A stretch of 64,000 nucleotides of DNA from Stichopus chloronotus (taxonomy: Eukaryota > Echinodermata > Holothuroidea > Aspidochirotida > Stichopodidae), in contig CM037836.1 in assembly GCA_021234535.1 (NCBI GenBank), forward strand, positions 13,437,111 through 13,501,110. Reading direction: 5' to 3'. Within the stretch, counting starts at the first letter, position 1; the number at the start of each line of letters is the position of its first letter. The notes below the pieces were generated by a model. The model searched no databases. It was not told where the DNA came from and worked only from the letters and a program-made list of their open reading frames with translations. The translations under genes and the position numbers were made by a program. Below are positions 10,701-24,012 of the stretch, piece by piece.

Positions 10701-12236
10701 TGTACCAGAAAAAGCCAGCTCGTTCCCTTAGGGCCCCATTAATACCTATTGTGACATCTGAGCCCATGGAATTGGTCTCTATTGATTTCCTGCATCTTGA
10801 GAAGAGTGCTGGGGGCTATGAATACATCTTAGTGATTGTAGACCACTTTACAAGGTTTGCACAAGCCTACCCCACAAGAAACAAGATGGGCAAGACTGCT
10901 GCTAACATTGTTTTTAAACAACTTTGTTATGAGGTTTGGTTTCCCAAAAAGAATTCTTCATGACCAGGGTGGAGAATTTCAAAACAAGCTCTTCCACCGT
11001 CTAGAGGAACTTTCGGGTGTCAAAGACTCAAAAACAACGCCGTATCACCCAGAGTGTAATGGGAAAGCCGAGAGATTTAACAGGACATTGTTGAGCATGT
11101 TGAGGACACTGGCAGATAGTGACAAATGTAGGTGGAGTGACCACTTGCAAAAGGTGGTGCATGCTTATAATGCAACAAGGAACGAAGCAACAGGTTATTC
11201 TCCGATGTATCTCATGTTTGGACGTCATCCTCGTCTACCAATAGACCTAGAATTTGGTCTTAGGAATGAACAGGATACTCAGAGGGACCCAGTGAAGTTT
11301 GTGCAACATTGAAAAGAGGCCATGAAAGAAGCTTATGACTTGGCTAAACAAACTGCCTCGAAGAACTCACAGAAAGGGAAAAGGTACTATGAAAAAGGCA
11401 AGCTGCCTTCCCCTCTTGAGCCAGGTAACAGGGTCCTTGTCAGGAATGTAGGCAAGACTGAAGGTCCCAACAAACTTGGTTCATTTTGGGAAAACCAAGT
11501 GTATCGTGTTGTGAAAAGACATTCACCGGACCTGCCAGTATATGATGTTGCCCCAGAGGATGACAGGGGGAGACAGAAAACAGTTCATCGTAATATGCTC
11601 CTGTCATGTGAACTGTTCACACCAGAATTACCCACAAAGACCAGGAGACCTCAGAATCGTAAGCCAAAACAAAAGACACATATGGTTGAGGATGATTCAG
11701 GGTCTGATTCTGCGAACGATGAATTTTACCTGGTGAGGGAACCACTCTCCCCCATCAACCCTCCTCAGAACCAGTCAGTGATACCCAATGATGACATCAA
11801 TTCAAACCTAGGTGATGATAGATCACAGGAAGTGACTTCACTACAGAGGTGTACACCAGCACTGAATAAAGACACTGATGCACAAGGTCTGGGCATTCAA
11901 GATGGACCAACGGCAGGAGACCCAGATTCACAGGAACAGCGCAGTGCTAGGTACCCAATCAGGCAGAGGCGCCCAAAACAGATGTTCACTTATAACCAAC
12001 TGGGGGTACCTCGTCAGTCCCATCCTGAGGTTAATAATGTGCAAACAAGCGATCATAGTATGAAGTCATGGGATGGCATTCCTTGGCAACAAATTCCACC
12101 AATGTACCAGGGATCAGTATGGTATTTACCCCCCAGCCAGTTGTATAATTCAGCAAGTGGTCAGATGTCCATCCCACTGCAGCAGCCACCGAAGTACGAG
12201 ACGTACCATCCACGGACGTATCAATCAGTATGGTAG
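7721..12236 (+). pseudogene. pol: gypsy pol: protease, reverse transcriptase, RNase H, integrase (one frameshift, one stop)
   Basis: Frame 2 is open over 7721-10963 (1,080 codons; open upstream to about 7691). The aspartic protease motif DTGA is at residues 58-61. The RT carries YLDD at about residue 525. RNase H starts near HTDAS (about residue 690). The integrase zinc-binding HHCC region lies around residues 950-985, and the first catalytic Asp is near 10780. At about 10930-10940 the frame shifts to 3, where the second Asp (HDQGGEF) and catalytic Glu follow. A TGA at 11310-11312 then interrupts it, and the C-terminal tail resumes over 11322-12236. There is no obvious chromodomain. All core catalytic residues are present, so the lesions look fairly young. 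Assignment to Ty3/gypsy rests on domain order; the lineage within it is not determined. Confidence 0.9.
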
Positions 12237-12850
12237 ATGACTTGGGGCAGGGGGAGGGGACTGTTCTTAACCCGTTTGAAATAGGACATTGTTATTTCAG
12301 TAAATCTGAAGCTTGGGATGTCGAAGGTTTAAGATATTAAAACATTAATTGCACTAGAATTGACTCTACAGCAAAGAAGGAGTTATTACTCTGGCTAAAA
12401 TTAGATTGGGAAAAAGTAGGAGTTAAGACAAGAGAGACAGTACCAATGCCCAAGTAGTATGTAAAAGGGGGATAGGAACCAGGTGCCTTGTAACCTAAGT
12501 TTGACAATGAGATTTCTGTTGATAAAGGACATTCTTTCAACCGCAACAGAATAGGTGGCCACTGTTTTGTAGTGAGATACCGGAAATCTCCCATCTAGGA
12601 TCTTGTTAGTTGGCACTAAATAATTAGTCCAGAAGTTGGACATTTTGGGAAGCAAGAGCTTCAATGAGTCAATAGTCAAAGGGGGGGGTGGGGGTACAGG
12701 GGTTGGTTGAGATTGGTTGCAGCAAAAAAAAAAAAAAAGATGACTTTGTTGGATATATTTCATGTTTCATATTTTATTCACCATTTTGTTTTCTGTTCCA
12801 GCAGGTAAAAGTTTTACAAGGTCGAGGACGACTTCTTCTTAGGAGGGGAG
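12237..12850 (+). other. Non-coding 3' region of the gypsy element
   Basis: There is no credible ORF after the pol stop. The stretch includes a G-rich run (about 12681-12695), an A15 tract near 12725 and purine-rich tracts at 12243-12260 and 12839-12850. It is best read as 3' untranslated sequence before an LTR starting TGTGACAGG. Confidence 0.45.
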
Positions 12851-13004
12851 AGTGTGACAGGTGGGAATTTAATGCCCCCATAAAACAATTTCTAAAATTC
12901 AATATCTACATTTGTTGTTTTCTGCGATTGCGCTAGCGTCAATCTTGGACATTTTAGCAGATCGCGATCTGGCAGTTTATCACTGTGGGGCTGGCCACGC
13001 TGCT

Positions 13005-13076
13005 GTTGGAGAATACAGCAACGCCATTTTTCTTAAACACCGAACTTACCGTCTTATCTACTCTCTCCCCTCCAGG
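13005..13076 (+). repeat. 72-bp perfect direct repeat, copy 1
   Basis: Identical over 72 bp to 13810-13881 (it starts GTTGGAGAATACAGCAACGC and ends CCCCTCCAGG). It lies downstream of the gypsy 3' region and is followed by GTATGG. Confidence 0.9.
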
Positions 13077-13809
13077 TATGGATATAACATGTTCTCTTTT
13101 CTTTACAAGTTATGATATAATAAATGGCAGTTCAGAAGTCATTATTCAGTAGTTTAAACTAGGCTAGCTGCCATATTCACTGTGATTACAGAGTAAAATA
13201 TCTTCGTGAGTGCGGCCTAGTCATGGTCTTACTGTTCCCATGGAGACAGTGTGTGATGTGTTTATACGTGTACGCTTATTAATGCTACAGCATCAGTACA
13301 GGTTGTGAAGTGTTGATTAGCATCGGTTCCACTATACAGAAGCTGTCTAGGAATATGCTTAATGTGGCAGTTGCGCCACTATTTACGGAATGATGTGCTA
13401 GTGTGACATTCATCTCTAGTTGTATAGTACATATGGATACACTGTGTTTAAGTGAGTCAGAGAAATTTACTATTAAGCATATGTACTCACATAGTAAAAG
13501 TGTTTGTGGTTGTAGCCATAGGTTGATGTCCATGATATGAAGAAGTGCGGATGTTCAGTCATTTTCGATTTATCCAATAATCAAGAAACATGGTGTAGGT
13601 GAATGTTTCAACAAAGTATTATAATATTGCATTAGTGGTTCAAGTCTATACTTTAGGTTATGTGAATTTTACCTTAAAGCTGAGATACTATCAGTTCAAT
13701 GCTTAAAGTAGTATCGTGACCCTTTAGTTGAATATACGTTAATGTATGTTATGTTAGTTATGGGGTTACTTTCATAGTTTTAAGTTTTCCAAGCATTCAG
13801 ACTGTACCA

Positions 13810-13881
13810 GTTGGAGAATACAGCAACGCCATTTTTCTTAAACACCGAACTTACCGTCTTATCTACTCTCTCCCCTCCAGG
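13810..13881 (+). repeat. 72-bp perfect direct repeat, copy 2, at the LINE 5' junction
   Basis: Second copy of the 72-bp repeat. The LINE endonuclease frame (from 13885) can be read back into it without a stop, so the repeated segment may itself be LINE ORF2 sequence. The 733 bp between the copies (13077-13809) hold no recognisable gene, and start with TATGG and end with TACCAG. Confidence 0.9.
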
Positions 13882-13884
13882 GGC

Positions 13885-15897
13885 GGGTTACAGTATGACG
13901 TCATTTTACTACAAGAAACTTTCTGGGACAGTACACACCATGCTCAGGCTATACAAGAGTGGGAAGGGAACATTTTCTCTTCCTTCTCGCCCATCCTTCG
14001 GCGCAGAGGGGTGAGCTGCTTGATTAGAAAAGACAGCGATATTGAGGTAAACTTTTGTACATCCGATAGCAATGGACGGATTCTATACCTAAATATTACT
14101 GTAGATGAACAACCGTTATCGATCTTTAACATCTATGCTTCTAACTCCCCGAGCGATAGAAAACTTTTCTTCGAGGAACTAGCAGGAAAACTGCAAAATA
14201 TTTCTGACCCAATCGTCTTGGCTGGAGACTTCAATACTGTTCTCAACAGCTATCTCGACAAATATCCAACTTTGCCTTATAGCGACTCATCGAGAAAATC
14301 TTTGAAAAATATCATGTCGGATCATCAGCTCACAGACTTCTGGAGAGAGAGGCACCCTCATGTAGTCCAGTTTACGAGGAAATCCAGCAACAACACAAAC
14401 ACGTCAAGAATCGACAGATTCCTCATCAATAAAAATCTGAGCTCTTACGTCAAATCATGTTGTATCTCATGTTATCAGGACTCTGATCACGACATCATAG
14501 AACTCAGTTTTGATTTCTCTGTGATTCCAAGAGGCCCCCGCGTTTGGATTTTTAACAATTCATTACTTGAAAACAATGCGTTTTGTTCGGAAATTCGTGC
14601 TCTCGTAGAAAAAGAAAAATTAAACTGTCCTTCGCGACATCGACTTTCTCCAGTGGTATGACAATCTAAAACTCGCCTTTCAGAAAATTTCATTAAAGTT
14701 CGCTAACCTTAAGAACCGACTTCCTCCCTCTCGTACAAAGAGTCTGAGAAAGCAAATATGTTACGAAAGAACAAAAGCCCAAAAATATCCAGACTACGAC
14801 ACAACCAGATTGGCAAATCTCGAAGAACAACTGAGAGAAGAAACCCGAGAGAAGATTAGGGGAGCAGCTTTACGTTCAAGAATCAAATGGTTCGAGGATG
14901 GGGAGCGCTCCACTAGTTTCTTTCTTAACCTCGAAAAATCGCATCAAATCAAAAAAGTTATGCGACAGATTCTCACCGATGATGGCGTGCTTGTAACTGA
15001 GCACAACAGTACAATGCAAGAGCAAGTTCGCTTCTGTAGTGATCTATATACTTCGGAACCATCCGACGACTCGAAGAGAAAGATACTGTTAAACCATCTA
15101 TCAAAGCGTTTGTCTGAGCCTGCTTCTAAATCTTGTGAAGGTAACATTACTGTCCAAGAGTTGAAAAACGCCCTCTTTGATATGGATTCTAACAAAAGCC
15201 CTGGCTTAGACGGGCTTACCAGCGAGTTCTATAAGGAATTCTGGGACGTGTTGTGCGATATTTTTCTCAGACTTACAAAAGAAATTTATAAATCGAAACA
15301 ATTATGTGATACAATGAAAACTGGTCTCATTACACTTATTCCTAAGAAAGGAGATCTTAGGAGGCTTAAAAACTGGCGACCAATCAGCCTCCTTAACTCG
15401 GATTACAAAATTATTACGAAAGCACTTGCTAACAGAATATCAAATGTAATTGGGACTCTAGTTTCTGAAGATCAAACTTGCTGTGTTCCTGGTAATGACA
15501 TTGCAGATAATGTTCTTATTATGAGAAATATTGTTGATTACGTTACTGACAATAACCTTGCATGTTACGTACTCAAAATTGATCAACTCAAAGCTTTCGA
15601 CAGAGTTAATCATGACTACCTCTTCGAGGTTCTCACGTCAATGGGATTCGGTCCCGATCTCATTCAATGGATTAAAATTCTTTATACCGATGTCCATGGT
15701 TGCATTAAGCACAACGGCTACCTATCCGAAAAATTTCAAATCCAGAGGGGGGGTCCGACAAGGCTGTCCTATCTCTGCTATCTTATATGTTCTGTCTGCC
15801 GAGCCTTTTCATGATGCTATCTACTGTTGTAAAGATATAAATGGTATTGAATTTATGGATCATGAGGCCAGAATGTTTCAGCATGCAGACGATACAA
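13885..15897 (+). mobile_element. Tx1-clade LINE ORF2 fragment (endonuclease and reverse transcriptase), inactive
   Basis: Frame 1 (13885-14661) encodes an APE-type endonuclease with YDVILLQETFW near its start, GDFN, SRIDRF and SDHD. A frameshift near 14640-14680 leads into frame 2 (to about 15745), which carries the RT N-terminal half: SPGLDGL, LIPKKGD, NWRPISLLN. A further frameshift in a G-run at about 15745-15752 moves into frame 3 (RQGCPIS). The catalytic box reads HADD (15882-15893) instead of the usual YADD. Coding sequence ends at about 15897, where it runs straight into 5S spacer, so the RT thumb and 3' end are missing. The motifs match the Tx1 branch of L1-like non-LTR elements. Confidence 0.85.
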
Positions 15898-16298
15898 CTT
15901 TTTTCTATTTTAATTTTTTTTTTTCTATCGTCAGTCCGAGATGGGTTTGAGGAGAAAAGCAAGAATTTGGAACGAGTAACATTCATGATTTCTTTACTCA
16001 CACCCTTTGACTGGAAAATCGGTGTAATAATTGTTTGCGTATAGGTCAGACGAGTTGGCAATTATTCGACAATTCAATAATTACTACTTATGATGTCTAC
16101 GACCATATCAGGTTGAAAATACCGGTTCTCATCCGATCACCGAAATCACAACGTCGAGCCCAGTCAGTACTTGGATGGGTGACCGCCTGGGAATACTGGG
16201 TGTTGTGGACTTTTTTGTCTAGACATTTTTTATTTCTTATTTTTTTTTATCTATCTTCGGTCCGAGATGGGTTTGAGGAGAAAAGCAAGAATTTGGAA
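15898..16298 (+). repeat. 5S rDNA unit between the LINE and laminin arm A
   Basis: Post-5S tail, spacer, leader, a 5S copy and a second, truncated tail, all in plus orientation. It starts at the break in the LINE RT and ends at ATTTGGAA (16298), six bases before arm A homology begins. Part of the leader, including the TATA-like segment, is deleted. Confidence 0.85.
16095..16210 (+). pseudogene. 5S rRNA pseudogene, near full length
   Basis: 116 bp. A 2-nt loss falls inside the box A region (GAAATCACAACG versus GAAGTCAAGCAACG), and other changes are seen (ATATCAGGTTG, TTCTCATCC). The TATA-like upstream element is deleted. Probably transcriptionally dead. Confidence 0.85.
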
Positions 16299-19200
16299 AC
16301 CCTGAGTGACATATTTTTAGAGAAGAAAATACATACTTCCAATACATGAATGTATTGGGGCATATAAAATTTTTAATTGTCCTTGAAGTAGAGTTGAAGC
16401 AAGCGAAGGAAAACATACAACAACAGCATGAGAGTCCATTTCTTGATATCATAAATTTGCATACTCAGCCAACGTTTATTCATGATGTAGATGTAAAGTA
16501 AAATCATCATTGTTCAATGGATTGCCCTTGAATTTGTGGTTAAATTCAACATTTTTGGTGTTTAATGAAGCCAACATTCTAAAATGTCATTTTCAAGTCA
16601 CCAACCTTTAAATGACTGTTCCATTTAATTTACCTGTACATCCTGTTGGACCAAAGGCATAGAACTCAGGTAAACAGGTGTCACATCGTCTGCCTCCAAC
16701 TCCTTGTTTACACCGACACTGACCCCCCTCCGGGTGGCATTCGCTGCTCATGCTTCCGACCACATCACAGTCGCAGTCTGTGGCACCATCAAAGAAGGAC
16801 GTCACCAGCGAGAAAACACGGGCGGGACAAAATTCTTCATCACTCGTGCCAGTTCTAGGAGAGAGAGAGATGACCAAGGATCTTTAAACATCACCATCAG
16901 AATTATATCTAAGAGCAATGCTAACAAAACAAACTGAAAAAGAAATATGAAAATGATTGAGAAGCGTCTAAGGGAGCAATGACGATGAGATGGGAGAGGA
17001 CAAAATAATGGAGAAAGAGATCTGCATGGTTAGAACCAACATCCACAAAAATGCTTTCTAATGTAAAAAATTGAGTCAATCGTCTTGTCAAAATTTCTAA
17101 AAAGGAAATACCAAATACCATTGGAAAAGAATATCTTTCTGTATATATGGCAAGTAACCACCTCTAACACCACCTCAGATGATTGCCTGGCAATTGTCCC
17201 TGCATGCATTGTCTCCGGAAATTGGTTTCTACTGAGGTGGGTGCGGTAGGTAAACTCACTCAGGGAAACCGCCTCTTATTACTCCCAGAACCAACACACC
17301 ACGAACAAAGTGTTATCCTCTGAGTGTAGTAGTAGCTGTCATTTGATTTTGTTGACTTACTCCAAATTCTGTCAGAAACTGGGATTGAGAAAGTAGGACC
17401 AATCCAATTGTCCAGATGAGATTTTCTTTCTGGTGATCCTTACACAGAGACCTCACAGAATATGAATCATTAGACTATATTGAAAATTAAGAGGTCTTTT
17501 TCTATGATTTGAGATTTTGTTTTACCTCTAAAAATGATTGAATGGGTGAAACAGAAAGAAACGTCACTTCATGGCACCGAGGTCGTTCCTCCTAGTTTAC
17601 TGCCATTAAACTTCCTGCAGATTTGATGTATGTACAACTCCAGAAGTTATTATTATCAGCAAATTACACTCCAAGAAATCTTTTTTTTTTGGTATACATC
17701 ACTGTAAGATTTGATAAAAAACACTAATAAATTACTAGTGAACGAGAAAAGATTTCAGTTCCTGAACTATTGCATAAATCTCTCAGCTCTACCAAAACCA
17801 TGTGATCAGACTTCCAGAACAGTGTGTTTTCTACACACCAAGACAAAGAAGTATTTCAACATGACAACATGGGTTTGTCTTTAGTCACTAACCCCAGGCC
17901 ACTGGTTCGTGCATCACATCTCGAGGCAAACTCGCTGGATAGAACAGGTCCAAAGAGACCCTCTGTGTTAAGGAATTCTACTGGGCACAGCCACGACTCG
18001 ATCTTGCGATAAAGAGTAATGAATATAAGAAGCATGAATATCCAGAGTTTCTGAAAATGAGTCATCTAGTAATTACTTTAAAGTAACTCCACACTTGCGA
18101 TTGTATTATGACAGAATCTGGAATATGGATACCAAATATAATATATTTTATAATATAAAAATTTAACAAGCTGTTTCAAAGTTTCCAACCAGGAATTGGC
18201 TCCATAGCTTGAATTAGAGTAAACAGAGAAAACTATGTTTTAAAATCAGATAAAAACATGTAAAAGAACTCTAACTTTTTCATTGTCCTGCATCTTACCA
18301 GGAGTAGTTTAGCTCCTCCTTGGAGGGTGGACTCTACATTAACGATCCAAGACCCCGGTGCGATAAGGAATCTTCTCCCAAATGCTGGATCTTCATTGAA
18401 CACCTCTGCGTCTAAGAACCAGGAGGGACAGAGTGGTATGTTTGATGTGCCGGCCAGAGCTGTCCCTTGACCGTTACCTGAGGGTGTGATGGTGACTCGT
18501 ACCCTCGTCAGACCCTGGGTGATGACCCTCAAGAGTATCTCATATTCCCCACTGGATGTAGATTGGGGAATTGTTAAAGTGGTGGAGGTTGATTCCTGAT
18601 GATTGCAAAACAAAATGGTTCCAACAGTAAAAGATTTCATTCTGAATAAAAAAACATCATGAAAAAATTGCTACCTTACCGCAGAACAAGGTTGTGATTT
18701 GAGAGTCAGAGGAAACAAGCAGAAGAGAAAAAGAAAAAAAAACTACTACAAGCAAGAAAAACAATTAAACACATTTAATGTCATAAATGTGTCAATCAGG
18801 AGACAAGGACAAGATGTTCTGATAAATATTGGATATGTCAATTGAGATGAATCCAAAATTGGAAGACAAAAGGAATATGAATATAGGCTAATTCTCCCAT
18901 CATAACAACACATCATAATACAATGATAAGAAACATGGGTTTCTTATTATTCAAATTTTCACTGTCACACAGGAAGAAATTAAATATTTATATTTAATAA
19001 TCAGTTTAATGTCTATATAATATTTTGGAATTTTGCACCTTCACATTGAAGTTTCATCAAGACAATAGTAGGATGTTACACTCGAATGTCGGCCTACCAA
19101 TAATGTTGCATCTGGGAAATAGAATTGAACTTTATCAATTATACAGTGGCAATAAGGGAAGATTTTAAATTCTACATAAAAATCATTACATTCTTTTGTG

Positions 19201-22200
19201 TCAATGTCCTTTACAACATTTTCTCCATCTCAGAGATCTGGTACAAAAAGAGAAAAGATGTCACATGTCACAGTCCTTAATTCTGGGTAACTTGGACAGT
19301 GCTCGGTGACTTACTGTGCCGGTGAGGGTAACATATCCAAAGTGGCTGTATCCAGAGTAGGCATTATCCCTCTCAAAATTTGGGTGATTGAAAGACTCAA
19401 ACTCTGCTGAGATGTGATGTAACGTTGGAACAAATGATCCGGTAGATGCTCTGAAGGAAAGCAAAGAGGGATTTGAATAATTTGTCATAACAATAAATAT
19501 GTTTCTAAAGAATGGGTTGGTATACAGTGTAACGCAATTTAAATCACATATGCTGTGCTATGTATAACCTGATTGTGATAACCTATATTACTGCAATTTA
19601 AGTACAACGCAAATCAGAAAAACAAAATAAAAAAGAAAACCTAAAGTACCATGAAGTTTAATGTTAACAGAAAGAAGCTGAATGATTTTGTAGGAACGAC
19701 AAATAGGAATTATTTGTAAGAAATCTGAATTTCGTAAAGAAAATTTGTGTATACAATGTAACACATTTTTAAACCTTATATACTTTACTGTATATAACCT
19801 AATTGAAGTTACCTGTATATTACAATTTAATTACAATGCAAATCAGAAAAACAAAAAAAACAAAAGCGATATACTGCAAACTACGTTAAATGTTGACTTG
19901 TTAGTGAAAATTTGACATTAATGCAATTATAACAGAGGCTGGGTATTAATGTTGAGAGTATATGAATGGTATATTCCTCACTTGAAATTTAAACAAATAT
20001 GTACAAGGAATGTAACAGCTCACTGAATGTTGCATCTTATGTTGCTTGAACATTGCTTGATACAGCAGACTAAAGGTACGAGCGATGAGAAGTGCATGGT
20101 TGTTGAAGGGCTATTCAAATAGCAGTTACATTTATAAGATTTCACTAAACTTTACCACTTTGTCACTCAGAGGTAAATCACACAGCTGGAGTATAATTTC
20201 CAGAATCAAACTTTTGAGATCACTGGGCATAACATATAAAGCAGCTCTTACCTGTTACACTGTCTCCCTGTCACTCTTCCCCTACAACTGCACACGACGG
20301 TGACCTGATTACACTCTACAGATGTGGCTCCTCCGACATCGCAGCCACAGTCGGAGCAGCCGTCCGCATTCTCGGAGGTGAGGTTGAAGTACCCAGAGAG
20401 GCACTGATCGCACTGTCTGTTGGTCGTCGACGTCTTACAGAGACACTGACCTGTCTCGGAGTCGCAGAGGTCCAAACCGTTGACAGTTCCAGCGACGAAA
20501 CAATTACACACTGCGGGAGAGAAAATCAGAATGTTCAAGGAGAAAGGTGAGAATACGTCTAAGAATACAGTAGCATATCAATGCTGTTTGGTCCATTCTG
20601 TTGGGCAATACTCGATGAAGAATAAATGGGAAATTAACGATATCGTGTCAGTACTGTCCTTAAATACACTGAAATAGAAAATGCAATGCTAACAGGAAAA
20701 TTTCAATACCAGATGGAACAGCTTTCAAGTGATATGGCAAATGGCATGATGTTGTCCTTCAAGGGAACTGGCATGGATGGTAGCCAGATGTAATGCAGAG
20801 AGAGAATCAAGTACCATAGTACCTAGACCAAATATTATTACACCAGGAAATTTATGTGAATCTGGTAACAATGTACGGTTTTAGGCATTGAGTCGAAACG
20901 AAAATCAATGAAAATCTTGCATTGCAAGCAAGCACCCAACCCTCTTACCCATTTCACCAAAAACAAATATCCACGTAAAAGTGTACACTAGTAACCAGTC
21001 ATTGATAAGCTTACCTTTGCAACCATCAGGGTTGACGTTGCTCAAGTCGTAGGTGGCAGGAGCACACTGGTCACATCTTGGACCAATAACATTGGATTTA
21101 CAATAGCAGTCACCCAGAGACTTCAGGTGGTAGGGAAAAAAAAACATCAATGTAGACGTAGGAGAAGAAAACAAAGCTTGAAAGCCAGAAGGCCTCTAGC
21201 AAATATTTTTTCTCAGTGCCACTGCGGATCAAATTTTGATAATTGTGAAGGGGCTCAGCCCTAAGGGACTGTTGTAGGATTCAGGGATAAAGTTCCTGGG
21301 AAGAGTTGGGGATATTTGTGATTTCAAGACTATTTTACACAAATAAACTCTGTGTTAATATCACAGTTTTACTTCTATGATGATGGGATGAAAGTCAACA
21401 AGCTGTCTTTGATTGTTCCCAGATAATATAGATCCGTTTTTCATCTAAATATTAAAACAAAGCCCTAGCTTTCATGCCTCGTAGAGGAAAAAATGCAAAA
21501 TCAACTCCGAGGAGAGAAGAGTCGGATTAGACCCTGTACATGGAAACAAAAGCGTGAAAGATTCTTTAAACTGCCTACAGTTATTGTGCTGACAATCATT
21601 TGGCTTATTTCTGGACATATACATTGGGGTGCTGCAGGGCAGAAGATTGTCTACGACTCGTTTTATCGTGTTGCTCCTCCAGATTCAGAGTGACAAACAT
21701 CATCGCAGTGTCTCAACCTCTTTGTAAGTTTGTCAGAAAAAATTGTGAGTTGTTGACATGTCATTTTGTATCAGTGTGGATTTACAAGAATATTATGAAC
21801 ATTATCTGGCCTGTTCTATTAATCGTACCAAGCCTTGGGAATTCTGTTCATCGACTACACATTCTCCCTTTTGAATGCTGGTGCCGTTCCTTGTCCCCGG
21901 GATGTGGCAATCGCACGGTTGGCATCCATCTTCGTCTGTCCTAGACTTGCCGGCAGGGTGGAAAAAGAAGAGTTTGCAGGATTCACAGTTCACACCTGAT
22001 GGGGGAAAATGAAGGAATAAAAGGTCCCCCGATGACTGACAATGGAATACATTTTAGGTTGGTCATTTCTTCAAAGGAGGCAAGCAAGGGGAGAGTCATA
22101 CTGGAAAACTATAATGCGTAAGTGAAAACGAGAACATTGGCATTGTGAAACAGAATAGAGTGCAACAGTGCAGCGAGGTTTCAATAAAGATGAAGACAAC

Positions 22201-24012
22201 TTTTGCTTTATCTTATTGAGGTGCCATAATTAACAACCCAAAATGTCCCACACAAACGACCACCTTACACCGCCACAGCAGATTACAAATTTGCTTCCAC
22301 CAATGAATACAAAGGAAAATTCTTTGCACAATACTCAATTTGTGACATCAGCATATTAAGTATTAGCTAATTTCACACTTGCCTTTCTCAGATATTGCAC
22401 CATGTCATGTGGGTGCTATATGTTACGACGTTATGTTACAATAGTTTAATTTCGCATAAAATGAAGACAAGTGAAGAAGTAATGTTAACCTAAAGCAAAT
22501 GACAGAAAGTGTATGCAGTGTTTCTTTGGATTCATTTCTGATACAAAGCAGGATTTTGTGATAAATCTTTGACTATCATTGTCAATATCATGTATAGACA
22601 GATATGAACCTCATTTCTGGCTTTTTCGAAGCTGGAACATAGGGTTTGAAAAATTTTCAGTGAAAGTCAAATTCTGTGGAATTTGTCATAGCCCTACAGA
22701 GAAAAAAAAACATTGTTCAAGCCCTATTTTTGGATAAATGGATATTCACATGCATTCGCATTGATCTGTTTGATTTCAAGTAACAGTGATTGACTGCTAT
22801 GCGTTCTTGGTGAGTCTGAATTTTGTAGGACAAACAAAAATGTCGAGACTCTTCATATTCAAATATATGAAAGACGAGTGCACAGTTCTCTTTCAGATTC
22901 TGCGACACGTCATCTTTTCTTCTACTTTCTCTTCCCTGAAACACTGACGAAGAAAGATAGATAACCAGGAGATTAACAGTACAACTCATATCCCAGCTTT
23001 AACATATTTATGAACAACACTGCAATATTAGCGATAGCAGCTGGACACTTCTAAGCTACATAACTCCAACTTACCTGCTGTGTTATTTCTGCAGTTAAGA
23101 CAAACCCCACCTCCTATCGGATTGCCCCGTCGATCAAGACTCCCATTGATGTTGGCAATATCAGCATCAAAGATGCATTCTTCACTGTGACCAAAGCAAT
23201 TGCACTCTGAAATAACAAAAGGCACACAAATCTTACAAAAAGAAAACTGAAAATATGTTGAAATAGATAAGAAGGGAAAGCAATAAAACAATGTACAAAT
23301 GACAAAACCTGACAGCATTGAAATCGTTAATTGCACTACTTGCAGGCCCGTAACTCCAAGAACTGTCATTGGGGAGGTCACAAACACCTCACAGACGGGG
23401 CATGATCACTGGTAGCGTAGGTGCATTTTTCTTGCCCTGTGGGAGAACCCCAAATGGGGCCAATCATCACTTACGTACCAGGCAGAACTGTGGATTATCT
23501 GAGCACAGAGCAACAGAAAACTTTAACAAAGAAAAAATATCCCCAGATACAGTGTTCGCACTAAGGCGTGAGGTTGTGTGATTCTCAAATTTGTCTCCTG
23601 AATCCAGCACAAAGATAAATCTTATGCAGGGAATGCCGCACACTTTAAATTATAAATGTACACAATAAAATTGCAATAGAATCTTCATCATGTGACAGCT
23701 CCCTCCTTGATTTTGAAAATCCCTCCCAAAAATGTTCTGTTAGAGAGGGATTTAGCATCCTGGCTCAATTCATTCCAGGGTTGTGCTGAATCAAGCATGC
23801 AGGCAACTGATAAAGAGATGGACAGGACAGTTAGACCTTGTTTGCCTTTAAGAATGCACCCGTACTTTACAACGGAGGCTAAAAATACTTAAAGTAAGAG
23901 TGCATTCTTACAGTAAATGTAAACAAGGCCTTATTGGGAACAATTTCCATCAATAACTTCGTGTCACAGATTAAGGAAAACCAGATCAAGCTCAAATGGT
24001 CTAAAAAAAAAA

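Larger units (their letters stand above)
6276..13004 (+). mobile_element. Ty3/gypsy LTR retrotransposon, 5'-truncated and decayed
   Basis: Gag, protease, RT, RNase H and integrase appear in the Ty3/gypsy order. The left side begins abruptly where 5S spacer stops (about 6275). A TGG-initiated stretch at 6282 could be the remnant of a tRNA primer-binding site, but no 5' LTR was found. On the right, a purine-rich tract at about 12839-12850 followed by TGTGACAGG looks like a polypurine tract and the start of a 3' LTR. A second purine-rich candidate lies at 12243-12260. The 3' limit is not fixed, because no second LTR is available for comparison; 13004 is where a different repeat begins. The element carries stops and frameshifts and is inactive. 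Confidence 0.8.
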
